64,000 nucleotides of DNA from Nyssa sinensis (taxonomy: Eukaryota > Streptophyta > Magnoliopsida > Cornales > Nyssaceae). Shown one piece after another: positions 34,321 to 44,600 of this stretch. Location: contig CM018031.1 in the NCBI GenBank assembly GCA_008638375.1, forward strand, positions 10,382,062 through 10,446,061, read 5' to 3'. Within the stretch, counting starts at the first letter, position 1. Each line of letters opens with the position of its first letter. The position numbers and the translations under genes were made by a program. The notes beneath the pieces are model-generated. The model worked only from the letters and a program-made list of their open reading frames with translations. It ran no database searches and was not told the origin of the DNA.

Positions 34321-34632
34321 TTATAATCTAGCCTTTTTCACCTTATCAACACCAACATATATTTTTTTAAGAATATCCCATGCTTGTTTCGCAGACTGAA
34401 CATGTGAAATTTTATTAAGAACAGAAACATCTAAAGCTTGATGAATACAATTTAAAGTTTTGAAGTGTACTTGCCTTGTTGACTTATCTGCATCTTCTGC
34501 AAGCTCTTCCTTAATGAACTTTCTTGTCAAACCACTTGAACCAAAAAAAAATTATCATTGTATTCTCTCAAATATGAAAAGGAAATTTCCCATCAAATTT
34601 GTAAACCGTACAAATAAGTGAAGTCATTTTCA
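34321..34632 (-). pseudogene. Copia gag fragment (UBN2-type)
   Basis: The minus frame 34530-34321 gives LNCIHQALDVSVLNKISHVQ then SAKQAWDILKKIYVG and DKVKKARL. This is the x-x-I-x-x-AL-x-x-x-(V/L)-x-x-x-I-x-x-x-x-x-AKEAWDIL-x-x-x-Y-x-G pattern of plant Copia gag. Upstream on the minus strand, MTSLICTVYKFDGKFPF (from about 34625) fits the usual N-terminal K-F-(D/N)-G-x-N-F, followed by TGA in place of the W codon and a frameshift. It is broken, and no protease, integrase or RT is seen nearby. Confidence 0.7.
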
Positions 34633-34648
34633 CGAACAAAGGAACCAG

Positions 34649-34660
34649 GCTCTGATACCA
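34649..34660 (-). promoter_or_regulatory. Primer-binding site for initiator tRNA-Met (Copia)
   Basis: The minus strand reads TGGTATCAGAGC, complementary to the tRNA-iMet 3' end, immediately before the gag start and after TTGGGTCAAACAAT, where the LTR would end (CA at about 34663). It confirms a minus-strand Copia element. Confidence 0.75.
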
Positions 34661-34662
34661 AT

Positions 34663-34952
34663 TGTTTGACCCAAAAATAATCAAACTATATTGAAATAAA
34701 AAAACCAGCTATTTAATATTTCATGGCAAGCACACGGCCTTCCCACTGCAGCGCCTCAATTAAAAAATGGCTGAAGTATAAAGAAACACATGACCAAAAG
34801 GAAAGGATGAAAACAAACTGTTTTTCAAAGGCTTGAACAGTAGCTACATAGCATTACTTAAGAAAACAGAGCCACCGTTATGCGGCTGGAGGTCTAGCGG
34901 CAAAGCCTCATTGTTTCGGCCTTTTGCGGTAGCACACATAACGAGCTTATGT

Positions 34953-34991
<39 letters not shown>

Positions 34992-35330
34992 TAAAATTAT
35001 AAAGGCTAACCCTAATTTAATTAGGACTTTTAATTCTAGTTAAATAATAATACTACTCTCACTAGGACAAGGACTCCTAGTCTTATTAAGATTAAAATAA
35101 ATCAAATCCTATCACTACCATGACTCAACTTTAAAAATCCTACTAAAAATATAACTTAGTTTAATTGGTTCACATCGGGATTCTCATGTGCATATGACTT
35201 TCATGTGTTCACGTATCTTATGTGTCATTATGATCATGTGTCATCATCGCAGAAATGGAAATTATTATGGGTATACCAATCATGTGCATATGGGTGAGTT
35301 GGAGTGAAACCAAAACCCTCACGACTTTTT
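34663..35330 (-). mobile_element. Probable 5' LTR region of the Copia relic
   Basis: This lies directly outside the PBS and has a GC-richer part (34890-34950), then (TA)n (34958-34985) where a TATA region would be. The LTR's outer end was not identified and no second LTR was seen, so the limits are approximate. Confidence 0.4.
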
Positions 35331-35735
35331 TTTTTAAAAAAAATGAAGGTTGTTTGTATATATTAACAGAATGCACAAATGACATCAAATTTCAGAAATA
35401 ATTAAAAACAGGTCTTAACACAAAAGCAACTACTAGGCATACAATCCAAGATCATGGGCTAAACTAAGGCCAAGATTGACAGAGCAGGAGTAGTCAAAAG
35501 TGCTGGCTATACTCGCAATTTTAACAATGGAACACAAAATCAAGAGTGTGGCCAGCGATTTTGGCTGCCACGTCCAAATTAGACCCGGTTGTGTAATTTC
35601 TTTTTTTTTAGAAAACAAAAAATAACTTTCCTTTTCCTTTGCTAAGATTGTCAGACCAAACCCTATAATCCACCCAAAAACTTGATCTCTTTAATGATTT
35701 TTACACATACTTTAAGTCATATTTAATTCAAAAGT
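35331..35735. other. Gene-free stretch
   Basis: No gene recognised. The minus-strand open frame at 35433-35618 shows no family pattern. Confidence 0.4.
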
Positions 35736-35935
35736 TCTCCCCATATTAATGCTTGAACCTTAATTTGAACATAAGGAAATATAAAACTCCAATTTAAAGC
35801 CGTAATTAATTCAAAAGTTCTCACCATATTAATGCTTTGAACCTTAATTTGAACAAAACTAAATACTGAACTCCAATTTAAACCCATAATTAATTCAAAA
35901 GTATTCTCCATAATAATGCTTCATGCCTTCAACCA
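35736..35935 (+). repeat. ~83-bp tandem repeat, 2.5 copies
   Basis: AATTCAAAAGTTCTC, CCATATTAATGCTT, GAACCTTAATTTGAACA and ACTCCAATTTAAA recur at 35726, 35811 and 35893. Confidence 0.8.
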
Positions 35936-36039
35936 AAACCCATTTTCATATTCAAGAATGAACTAAATCAAAACTGAACCAATTAAGTCGCAAGTATAAA
36001 TTGGCAAGCGAATGCAAGGATGGATGGCAATTATGATCC

Positions 36040-37570
36040 AGAGCTGGTAGGGAGACATTCATAAGATGGGTTTATTCGGCTATAGCTCAGCACAATATGA
36101 ATTGTTACCTAATGTCAAAAAAGGTTAGGGAATAGATAGATAGATAGAATGCAGGGAAATTTCTTATGGGGCCATAGTCATGACCATAGGGGTCTTAATT
36201 GGGTTAAGTGGGATCAGGTTTGTTTAGAAAAACGTAGAAGGTTTAGGAATATGCAATGTTAATGATATAAATATAGCAGCTATAACAGAAAATATTAACA
36301 GAGCATCATAATATTTGGGTCTCACTAATTCCGGAAAAATATTTTGCAAAGAGTGACTTTTTCAGTGTTAAACTGAAAAATACTGATTCTTGGGCATGGG
36401 AGAATATCTTAAAGACTCATAATATAATAAGTGAACGGTTAAGATGGACTGTGGGTAATGGCAAAAATATTTTATTTTGGATAGATAAGTGGGCAATAGA
36501 TAAGGCATTATATGAATGCATATATCATCGAGGGGTGTGGATAACATAAAATGGGATTTAAAGGTGAGTGAATGTATTTTGAAAAATAAGCAATGGATTG
36601 AAGAAAAAATCAAGAATCTAGCAAGGAATGTGCTATGTAGGATCATTAACTTGAACCAAAAAAAGGTATATTTTACTTGGGTTTGGAAGTTAAGGGGTGC
36701 CCCTAAAATAAAATCATTCATGTGGCTGCTTTTAAGAGATAGGAGACCTACAAAAAAGTTGTTAAACAAAAGGAGTTTAAAGATTGATATATATTGATGT
36801 CCTGATAAGATTGAAAATCAAGACCATATTTTTTTACATTATAAAGGGACCAAGTATGTTTGGGACCTAATTGAGGGATCCTGTGAAAAACCAGGCTCTG
36901 AGAGACAATGATATTATTGAATGGGTTAAGAAAATTCAGTCAATTAATAATAGGAATAGGGAGAGTAAGGAGAAAATAGTCAATATTCTTTGACAAATTT
37001 GGTATCAGCGAAATGATAGAATTTTTATGAAAGAAAAACTTAATTCTTATAAAATTATTGAAAAAAAACTTGAATGCTTACAGAATATTATAAGATAAAT
37101 ATCTAGATTAATTCCATGCTTAATAACAATAAGGTAAGCAAACGGATGAGATTCATTAGATGGATTCTGCTTATTGGTAAGAAAAAATTAAATTTCGATG
37201 ACTAGAAAAAATGCCTATCTATCAGGAAGAATTGGTGCCATTCTTAGGAATGATAAAAGGAAAATTTGTTAGGCTTTGCCCAGATGATTTGACTATAATC
37301 ATTCCATGCCACAATTAGAAGTTTTGGCTCTCAAGAAAGGTTTACTAATTCAAGATGGTAGAAAGTTTGATATTGAAGAAAATTCTAAGTATATTATTAA
37401 TATTTTATTGAAAAAATAAATATGCTCATGAAGAATTTACAATATCTTAAAAAATTGTGTTAATATTATCAGGAATAAGGGATTGAAGGTTACATTTAAG
37501 CATGTATACAAAAAGTCAATTTTAGCAGCAAACTGGATAGGAAAGAAAGCTCATAGGCTAAAATGTAAAA
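36040..37570 (+). pseudogene. LINE ORF2 relic: RT C-terminus, zinc-binding and RNase H parts
   Basis: Across three + frames one can read NFLWGHSHDHRGLNWVKWDQ (36150-36215), then DSWAWENILKTHN and LRWTVGNGKNILFWIDKW (36390-36495). Next comes KVYFTWVWKLRGAPKIKSFM with DRRPTKKLLNKRSLKI (36664-36790) and HIFLHYKGTKYVWDL. These are, in order, the LINE RT connecting region (FLWG..W.K.), the W..GNG..I.FW.D.W motif, and the zf-RVT zinc-binding domain (F.WK.W....PPKIK.F.W). IGAILRNDKRKI at 37228 and VTFKHVYKK at 37490 fit RNase H. Stops and frameshifts are frequent, so it is dead. The N-terminal endonuclease and catalytic RT core are missing. Confidence 0.75.
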
Positions 37571-38377
37571 TGATATGATTTGCAAGAGAATTATGTGATG
37601 TGATATTGTAGAGGAGTAAAAGAATAAAAAAAACATGTCCAGCAACTGGTGTTATTTTGATTTTCATGCACTTGAATACAACTACTGCAAATTTCTTATA
37701 CACACGTGACTTCAAGTACAATTCTCTTACCTTCTTTCTTCCTTAAAATACAATCCCAATTTTTCACAATTCCCTAGAATGATTGAAATAAACATTCAAC
37801 AACTCTGTACATTAAATCTTTACACAATACAACTTGTTTACAAAAATTATACAATTATTTCACAAAACTCGTTCACAATCATTCACAATACTTGTCCACA
37901 AATTTCCATTATTCCAAGAGATTATCAAAAAGAATTACAAGTTTCAATAGACTGGACTCACTTATAATGTTGTCCACTTAACAATAGTTTCACTTACAAA
38001 TTTACAATGTCACTTAAAAGTGTTGTTCATTACAAGCAAAACAAAACCAAAACTTGAATCTAAAAATAGAGAAAAAAAAATTTGTTTCAAGCCATAATAT
38101 TCTATCCTAGCAGAGTGTCATTTTAATGCCCCAATGAGTCATGGTCCCCACATAGTTGTTCCAATCCAATCTCCCTTGGCACAACATGAAAACGTGAAAA
38201 AGAATCAAATACGTTAAATTTCTCAATAATCAAGAATAAAAAGAATTCCTCGCCCAAGAAAAACAAATCTCAAATTTCTAAACAGAAATATTATTATTGA
38301 AAAAAACTAAAGAATAAGACTGTTTTACATCATGTATATAAGCTAATACTACTACTAATCCGAAAAAGAATCTACTA
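37571..38377. other. Gene-free stretch
   Basis: AT-rich with repeated CACAAT/TTACAATT words at 37770-38040. No gene or defined element. Confidence 0.4.
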
Positions 38378-39029
38378 CTCCCTCCGTCCCAAAATTATAG
38401 CCCTATTTGGGGAATCCAACTTTTTACGAGTATTATTTTATTATTGTAAAATTATTTAAATTTCCTATATTACCCTTATTCAATTTTAAATTTCCAGCAC
38501 CACAGTGAAATAGGGAATGAAATAATTTGGGTGGCGGGAGTTCAGTGGCGCCAATCTCTTTTCTTTCTTTTTCTTGGTTTTCCGCCAAACTCTTTTATCC
38601 CACTTTCCAGTTTTTCCTCTTTCCTTTTACTCTCATAACTCTCTTTCCACAGAAGCTGCCAACCTTTGCAGACGGTGGTTTCTGTTTTTTTTTTTTTTTT
38701 TACGGGTTTGAGAAGTAGAGATGAGGGATGGATTGATGGAGAACTGGAGAGAGTTTTTGCTAAACAAAGGGAGGGTTGCGGCTATGTTTTTTTTTTTTAT
38801 GGGTTTGAGAAGCAGAGATGAGGGATGGATTGATGGAGAAATGGAGAGGGTTTTTGCTAAGCAAAGGGAGGGTTGCGGCTATGTTTTTTTTTTACGGGAG
38901 GGAATGAAAATTATGAGTGAAAGAGGTTTGGAAATTCATTAGTTAAAGTACATTGATTTTTTAAATAGGACTCTTAAAATGGGACATTCCAAAATGGAAT
39001 AAAGGACTCTTAAAATGGGACGGAGGGAG
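38378..39029. mobile_element. Stowaway-like (Tc1/mariner) element, 652 bp
   Basis: Left end CTCCCTCCGTCCCAAAATTA; right end, read inward, CTCCCTCCGTCCCATTTTAA. A TA dinucleotide flanks each side (38376-38377 and 39030-39031). CTCCCTCCGTCCC with a TA target is the Stowaway consensus. At 652 bp it is larger than usual Stowaway MITEs, and it contains a non-MITE interior plus a 98-bp internal tandem duplication. No transposase is present. Confidence 0.85.
38702..38895 (+). repeat. 98-bp tandem duplication inside the Stowaway-like element
   Basis: GGGTTTGAGAAGTAGAGATG, GGATGGATTGATGGAGAA and AAAGGGAGGGTTGCGGCTAT occur twice at a 98-bp period, each copy ending in a poly-T run. Confidence 0.88.
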
Positions 39030-39342
39030 TAATTCGTTATATTAATCCTATTACAATTAGGAAACTAAAATAATTCTAAAATATAGCAAAAATTTAAAAA
39101 TAATAAAAATTGAGGTTGTGATTGGATACATATCCAAAACAAATTTTTTTAACTCAAAAAACTGAAATGCTATTTGGATACACAACTGAAATGAATTTTT
39201 CAGTTTTCAACTTTTCTGAAATTTATCTCACGAAACGCATATCTGAATTTTCTTCTTTTCTGAAATACATCTCACTGAAATCATACCAATAACCTACTAC
39301 AACTATCTCTGCAAAAATTCTATCACCATCACAGGCCTGACG

Positions 39343-39645
39343 GTGGGCTCGGTTTCAAAAGGAACCAAAAGTGGGGTGAAGGGGAAAATGAGATCGTTGG
39401 AAGAGAGATCGTTGTCATCATCATCATCGGCGGCCAATAACTTTCATTTTTTAATGAACCTCAATGCAGAGAAAGAGAGTTTGTTCCCACCGTCCATCTC
39501 GTCGACCAAGCATAGCAAAGTCAATCATCATCGCACGTTGAAGAAAAACCACCTTTTTCACAACAGTCCTATAGAGCCACAGAACCACAGATTCCAAACC
39601 CTTGATCTGTCTATAGTCGCCATTGTTAGAACAGAGAAAAAGTAA
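39343..39645 (+). other. GC-richer segment, origin unknown
   Basis: A 100-codon open frame starting MGSVSKGTKSG is present, but composition (Ser- and Lys/His-rich) and lack of any family pattern argue against a real protein. ATCATCATCATCGGCGGCCA occurs here (39417) and again at 39798, so the two GC-rich blocks share an internal repeat. Confidence 0.25.
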
Positions 39646-39843
39646 ACAGAACTCGTTTACAGACCATAAGACCCAAACTACAGAAACTATCACAAAAACC
39701 CTGATTGTAAAATGTCATGATCTTATTCTATACATATATATTGTATAACATAATTTGATAACTATGATCAACAACACCACTAACACAATGATGTCATCAT
39801 CATCATCGGCGGCCAATAACGCACAATCACCTGGTCTCAAGAC

Positions 39844-40102
39844 CTATTTCAAAACCCCAGAAGGCCGTTTCAAGACATAGGAGGCGTTGTACTGATAGTA
39901 TCCGAAAGAGGAACAAGAACAATTGAGAGGGGCGATGACGAGTGTCGATGGGGATGGTTTGGACGTCGGAGATGTCGTTGAGTCAGGCGATGAGAGATGG
40001 GTTAACATTGAGAAGGTAGCCGATGGAGACGAGGGAGTTGTAGGGAGGGTTGGATCGGAAGGTGAGATAAGAAAGGAAGGATGAGGCTGCGCCATTGCAA
40101 AC
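39844..40102 (-). pseudogene. LysM receptor-like kinase ectodomain fragment (LYK4/LYK5-like)
   Basis: The minus strand from 40099 reads CNGAASSFLSYLTFRSNPPY then NSLVSIGYLLNVNPSLIA followed by a stop, then LNDISDVQTIPID. After a one-base shift another frame gives TLVIAPLNCSCSSFGYYQYN then ASYVLK. The C-x(n)-YLTFRSNPPYN-S-L-VSI-x-LL-N run and the VIAP-(L/V)-NCSCSG-YYQ-NASYV run are hallmarks of the first LysM region of plant LysM receptor kinases related to LYK4/LYK5 (chitin perception). The in-frame stop, the frameshift and the absence of the remaining LysMs, membrane segment and kinase make it a pseudogene fragment. Confidence 0.75.
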
Positions 40103-40443
40103 GAATCCTAGGGTTTCAGAATTTTGTAATTTAATATTTTATATAATATTAAATTATTTATTTATTTGTTAAATTAATAAATTTTAAAATATGTTCAAAC
40201 TTAATAAATTATGAGCTAAAGATTGGACAGAGATAAATAATACTTCAACTTTTTGGTATATAGAAATTCAAATATTATTATATCCAAACGCATTTTTATA
40301 ATTTTTAACTTAGAAACTGAATTCTGATTAGCATAACCAAACGCATTTTTACAGTTTTCAAAAAATAAATTACAAAATTCTGAAACACATTTCAAAAACA
40401 TTTTTCAAAAAATCATATCTGAATCACTATCCAAACACAGCCT

Positions 40444-40637
40444 GAGACTTTTAGAAAATTAGAAACCTTATCAACCTATAGCCGCAAGTAGAAGTTAATT
40501 CGGACTTCCCTAAACAAAGTAAATTACAAAATCAAAACTTACTAAAAATGATAAAAAAATTTAAATTGAAGGCATATGGCGGAGCAATGAGTATTGTCCG
40601 TCTCGCCACTTTGGGTCAAGTTATAGTACATTTATTA
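40444..40637. other. Gene-free spacer
   Basis: AT-rich spacer between the two elements; it ends with TTA (40635-40637), the left target-site candidate of the next MITE. Confidence 0.4.
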
Positions 40638-40926
40638 GCATCTCCAGTAGTTACTCAAATCCAAACTCAAATTTAAATTTGAGTCTTAGATTTGAGTAAA
40701 ACCTTCTCCAATTCTAGACTCAAACTCGTACCAAATCTATTTTTATTCAAATTCAAACTCAAATCTATTACAAACTCAAATTAAATTCAAATTTATAACT
40801 GTAACTTAATTTAAGTTAAACCATTGGAAAGCATGAAACTCAAATTTAACTTTTACTTAAATTTTAAGTAAATTTGAGTTTGAGTTACCACTGAATTTGA
40901 GGTTGAGTTACCACTGGATATGGTGA
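40638..40926. mobile_element. MITE related to the PIF/Harbinger element at 5622
   Basis: The left end GCATCTCCAGTAGTTACTCA and the right end, read inward, (C)ACCATATCCAGTGGTAACTC share the GCATCTCCAGyrGT core with the element at 5622-5873. The interior is again ACTCAAAT/AAATTTGAG rich. TTA precedes the left end, but the right boundary is worn because of a doubled GAGTTACCACTG. Confidence 0.6.
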
Positions 40927-41640
40927 GTAAAAAAAATGGTTCTAACCTTAAAAGAATTTAAAAAACAGAGAAACAACCCAACCTTTCCAAAAGACGTTTC
41001 CATATGAGTGTTAGAAAAAAAAGTCATGCTCCACCCACAAAACAAGGTTTCATTAGAATAAAATTTTCCATCATAATTATGTCCTCATCTTGACCATTCG
41101 AACAAAATGCATTGTTTCATTAGAAGGTCTCAGTAATTACTTGTAATCTCATGTAACAAAAATGATAAATTGAATTGGAAAGCCAACGAGATAGAATAAC
41201 ACATGAATTTCTTAAGCAACTTCATGTATTTCTCAAAAATAAAAATAAAAAATTAGGGACACAATTTTATTAGAAAAACCAAAAGTATAGAGAGCTGTTA
41301 GCAACAAGTTTACCGAAATCTCATTTTCATATACAACACCACCACCACTATGATCTCAAACTAAACACGCATTCAAGAACCATCACACAAAACTAAGCCA
41401 CACATATCATATACCCAGACATGTATATAATAGGAAAAGAGAAAAAATATGATACCCAGATTCTCGGTCTCCAAAACAATTTCTATTATTTTCTTGGATT
41501 TTCTATAACTAACACACAAAATGCTTGCTGGAAATAGCTTCTAAAGGAAACAAACACAAAAAAGAAGCCCTAATATTTCAGCACAAAAAATCATAATTTC
41601 ATTCCTAGAGAAAGAGAGAGAGAGAAAACCATAACTTTTA
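40927..41640. other. Gene-free stretch
   Basis: AT-rich with no gene. AAACCATAACTTTTAATGAG near 41627 precedes the GC-richer block that follows. Confidence 0.4.
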
Positions 41641-41950
41641 ATGAGAAAATCAAGAAGAGGAAAGTGCGATTGTACCTCAACAGTTCGTGCCGGCGACCAA
41701 CAATGAGGGTTCTGATCGGCGGTCAGCGAAGAACAGAGAGAGGCGTTGAGAGAGATGAGATAGACGTTAGAGAGAGAGTCGTTGAGGGTTCTGTGGGCGA
41801 CGAACGATTATGGTTGTGACGGAGCTGTTCACGACGAGTCGAGTGATCCGATCGGTTGTCATTGAGAGAGAGAGAGACGATTTCTCAGATTCGGTAATAT
41901 ACCGAGTCATGGATTTTGAAACATAGAGAAATCGTCGTTTGGAAAGAGTA
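41641..41950 (-). other. GC-richer segment, possibly a 5' UTR or captured exon
   Basis: 41690-41930 is rich in GAGAGAGA and CGACGA words. On the minus strand it would read like a C/T-rich plant 5' leader with a possible donor CTGTTGAG|GTACAATC near 41690. No open frame follows and no gene is identified. Confidence 0.25.
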
Positions 41951-42665
41951 CTGGTTTATTGATCTAATAATTTTATTAAAAATATTTATTTTATCTAATA
42001 AATTTATTAAAAATATTTACATAATTAATATAATAATATAATATTAATTTTATATTATATTATAATATAATATAAAATTAATACAACACTATCATATTAA
42101 TTATATAAATATTTTTAATAAAAATTTCAAAATAAACATAACATTATCATTGAATGTAAATATGTTTAAAACAATATTATTTTTAAAAAAATTTAAAACA
42201 GCATAAAAAAGTCAAAATAAAATTTCTTACTTATTTAAAAATTGATGTGACATTTATTTTTAAAAATGCCTATGTGATGACAAGATCCGACTAAGAAAGT
42301 TTAATACAAATTGACTATCGAATTTAGCACGTGTGTATATAAATCAAACTTATTATATCAATTGCTACATGTTGGATGCCTATTCATGGCTCGAAAGGTG
42401 GGCCAGTATTTGAGCCTACATCTACAATAAATATAAAATTTAATTTTAGAAAGAAATTCACTAGGGAATTTTAATTTATTTTTATTTAAATAATTAAAGA
42501 TATACCGTCACTTGAAATCGGAGAATCAAAACCATGACGTCTCCGGCGGGAAGAGATCACCAACCACCATAATGTTCCATTATTACGATTTTGAATTGTT
42601 ACGTATTTATCATTTTTGACTTTTGTGTTACTTTTATTATTGTTTGAATTTTCTATAAAATAATA
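41951..42665. other. Gene-free stretch
   Basis: Very AT-rich palindrome-like DNA at 42010-42110 (TATAATATAATATAAAATTA and its mirror). No gene. Confidence 0.4.
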
Positions 42666-42780
42666 CGACAAATCTATATTTATATCTCAACGTGTGTCAC
42701 TGTTCAATAGTATTAAGAATGGTCAATATCTCAACGTGTGTCACTGTTCAATAGTATCAATAGTATTAAGAATGGTTAAT
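42666..42780 (+). repeat. Short tandem duplication
   Basis: ATATCTCAACGTGTGTCACTG with TTCAATAGTATTAAGAATGG occurs twice, about 43 bp apart, the second with an extra AATAGTATC insert. Confidence 0.85.
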
Positions 42781-43423
42781 CAGTTCTGAGTCTCTAAACA
42801 TATTACTATATTATTAAAAGGTTTGTGAATATTTTTAATTCAAGGTGAATGATTTACTTATTTTTATTTTTAAATTTCATTAATGATGACATGTCACTTA
42901 TAATTTTTTTAATAATGACACTGATATCTCAATAACACATCCGTTTAAAATAAAAACTCTCAAATAACACATCTATTTAAAATAAGAAATTCTAAAATTA
43001 ATGAAACCCTCACGTGTCGAAATTCGTAATCCTCTATTATAGATCCAGTAAAGATGAATAAAATTCTCACTCAACTATTTATCTTTCTTCTCTCACCCTC
43101 TTATTCCTTCATATCTTTGCACATCATTTATTCCTCTAACTTTTCCCTAACTCAATCACCATCGCCAGCTATATTTACGAATAATTTATTACAGTCCCCA
43201 ACAAATTGGTGAGTGGAGAGAGAGAGAAAAAAAAAAGATGGAGAAAAACAGAATTCTTGTTGATGGTAATTAAGTTTATAATGACGATGGAAGGATTGTT
43301 CTATAGTGGGCCGAAGATGGCAACAGTAGTTGTTCTCTGTGATGACTTGGTGGTGATAGAGAGTGATTTTATGGTGGCGGTGAGGTATTGAGGTTAAACT
43401 AGAGGTGCAATTTCGATTGGTAT
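42781..43423. other. Gene-free stretch
   Basis: Includes an AGATGGAGAAAAACAG... open frame (43206-43391) without family pattern. Nothing else recognised. Confidence 0.35.
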
Positions 43424-44350
43424 AAGAAATTTTACATTGGTCTCACATACTATAAAATTTTACAGATTCTGCCTTTCACTCTCACACTGATTCTTTTTCA
43501 CTTTTATTTTAGCGGTGAAGCTTGTTTTGTCAATCTCCTTTCAATCTAAACCTCTCATTCCAATTGTAATGTGTGTTAAAGTGTGTTTATTTATAAAACA
43601 ACGCAAAGGTAAAGTTTTACATTTTCACTGCTTTCTCCTTTTTACTCTCTCATTGATTCTTTTTCACTTTTTTTTAGTAGTGTAAATCATCTTGTCAACC
43701 TCCTTGCAATCTAAGTTACTCATTTTAATTATAATTTGTGTTAAAATATGTTTATTCCAACTATAATTTCACACTCTCACTATTTTTATATCTAAACTGA
43801 ATTTTTTTTGTTATAATTTTTACTACTTTAAAAGACATTTTTTGAAAAGCAGCGCAAGTGTAAAATTTCACACTCTCACTTATAATTTGTGTTACACACT
43901 TATTTATAAAGCAGCGCAAATATAAAATTTTACATTTTCATTACTCTCTCTCTTTCATTTTTTTGCTGATTCTTTTTTCACTTTTTTTTAAGCAGTGAAG
44001 CCCATCTTGCCATCTTCCTTGCAATCTAAATCACTCATTCCAATTATAATTTGTGTTAAAGTGTGTTTATTCCAATTATAATTTGACACTCTCACTACTT
44101 TTATGTGTAAACTGAATTTTTTTTTTTGTAATTTTTAGTACTTTAAAAGTTTCTTTTTGGCAGGCAGTGCAAGTGTAAAATTTTACACTCTTACTACTTT
44201 TATGTCTAAATTAATTTTTTTTGTAATTTTTACTACTTTAAAAGACTCTTTTTGACAAACAACGTAAGTGTAAAATCTCACACTTTCGTCTAAACTGATT
44301 TTTTGTTGTTATAATTTTTACTATTTTATAAGACTCTTTTTGACATCCAA
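43424..44350 (+). repeat. Degenerate tandem array with TGTAAAATTTTACA words
   Basis: Three to four passes of an order containing GATTCTTTTTCACTTTT, GTGAAGC(T/C)-(A/T)CTTG, CCTTGCAATCTAA, ACTCATTCCAATTATAATTT, GTGTTAAAGTGTGTTTATT, TAAACTGAATTTTTTTT and CGCAAGTGTAAAATTTCAC. Period is roughly 240-310 bp. Short relatives of the palindromic TGTAAAATTTTACA word occur again at 52665-52690. Confidence 0.7.
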
Positions 44351-44439
44351 AATACAATTCAAAAAAATAAATAAAAATAGTAAAAATAATAAACTCATAG
44401 CGAAATTAAAAATTTCGCTACATTCTTTATAAACATGAA

Positions 44440-44600
44440 ATTTTACAATTTGAGAAACACTTTTTTTTCTTCAAAATTTCATATTTACATATGAATCTTG
44501 TTTTATAGATCTCGATTTTTAGAGTTCAAATATATAAATTTTATTGAAAACAGATTTATATATTTTGAGTTATTGAATTTTAAAATTTTAAAACCCTTCT
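44440..44600 (+). repeat. Dispersed repeat, copy B
   Basis: Shares with 3560-3770 and 52910-53060 the ordered words TTTTTTCTTCAAAATTTCAT, ATCTTGTTTTATAGATCTCG, AATATATAAATTTTATTGAA and GAATTTTAAAATTTTAAAA. Confidence 0.6.

Larger units (their letters stand above)
39113..40443. mobile_element. Candidate gene-capturing TIR element
   Basis: The left end reads GAGGTTGTGATTGGATACAT; the right end, read inward, reads CAGGCTGTGTTTGGATAGTG. The approximate inverted repeat is (A)GG(T/C)TGTG(A/T)TTGGATA, extended by words such as CAAACGCATTTTTA near the right end and GAAACGCATATCTGAA near the left. Both flanks are AT-rich, while 39330-39640 and 39780-40110 inside are GC-richer. The second of these is a LysM receptor-kinase fragment. 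No target duplication was confirmed, so the element's limits and superfamily (hAT or Mutator-like) are inferred. Confidence 0.45.

Noticed and set aside
36368..36769. 133-codon minus-strand open frame
   Set aside because: It is antisense to the LINE zinc-binding region, which explains its composition.
39343..39693. Overlapping 100- and 80-codon frames on both strands
   Set aside because: No family pattern, and both strands are open only because the segment is GC-richer; kept as an unknown segment only.
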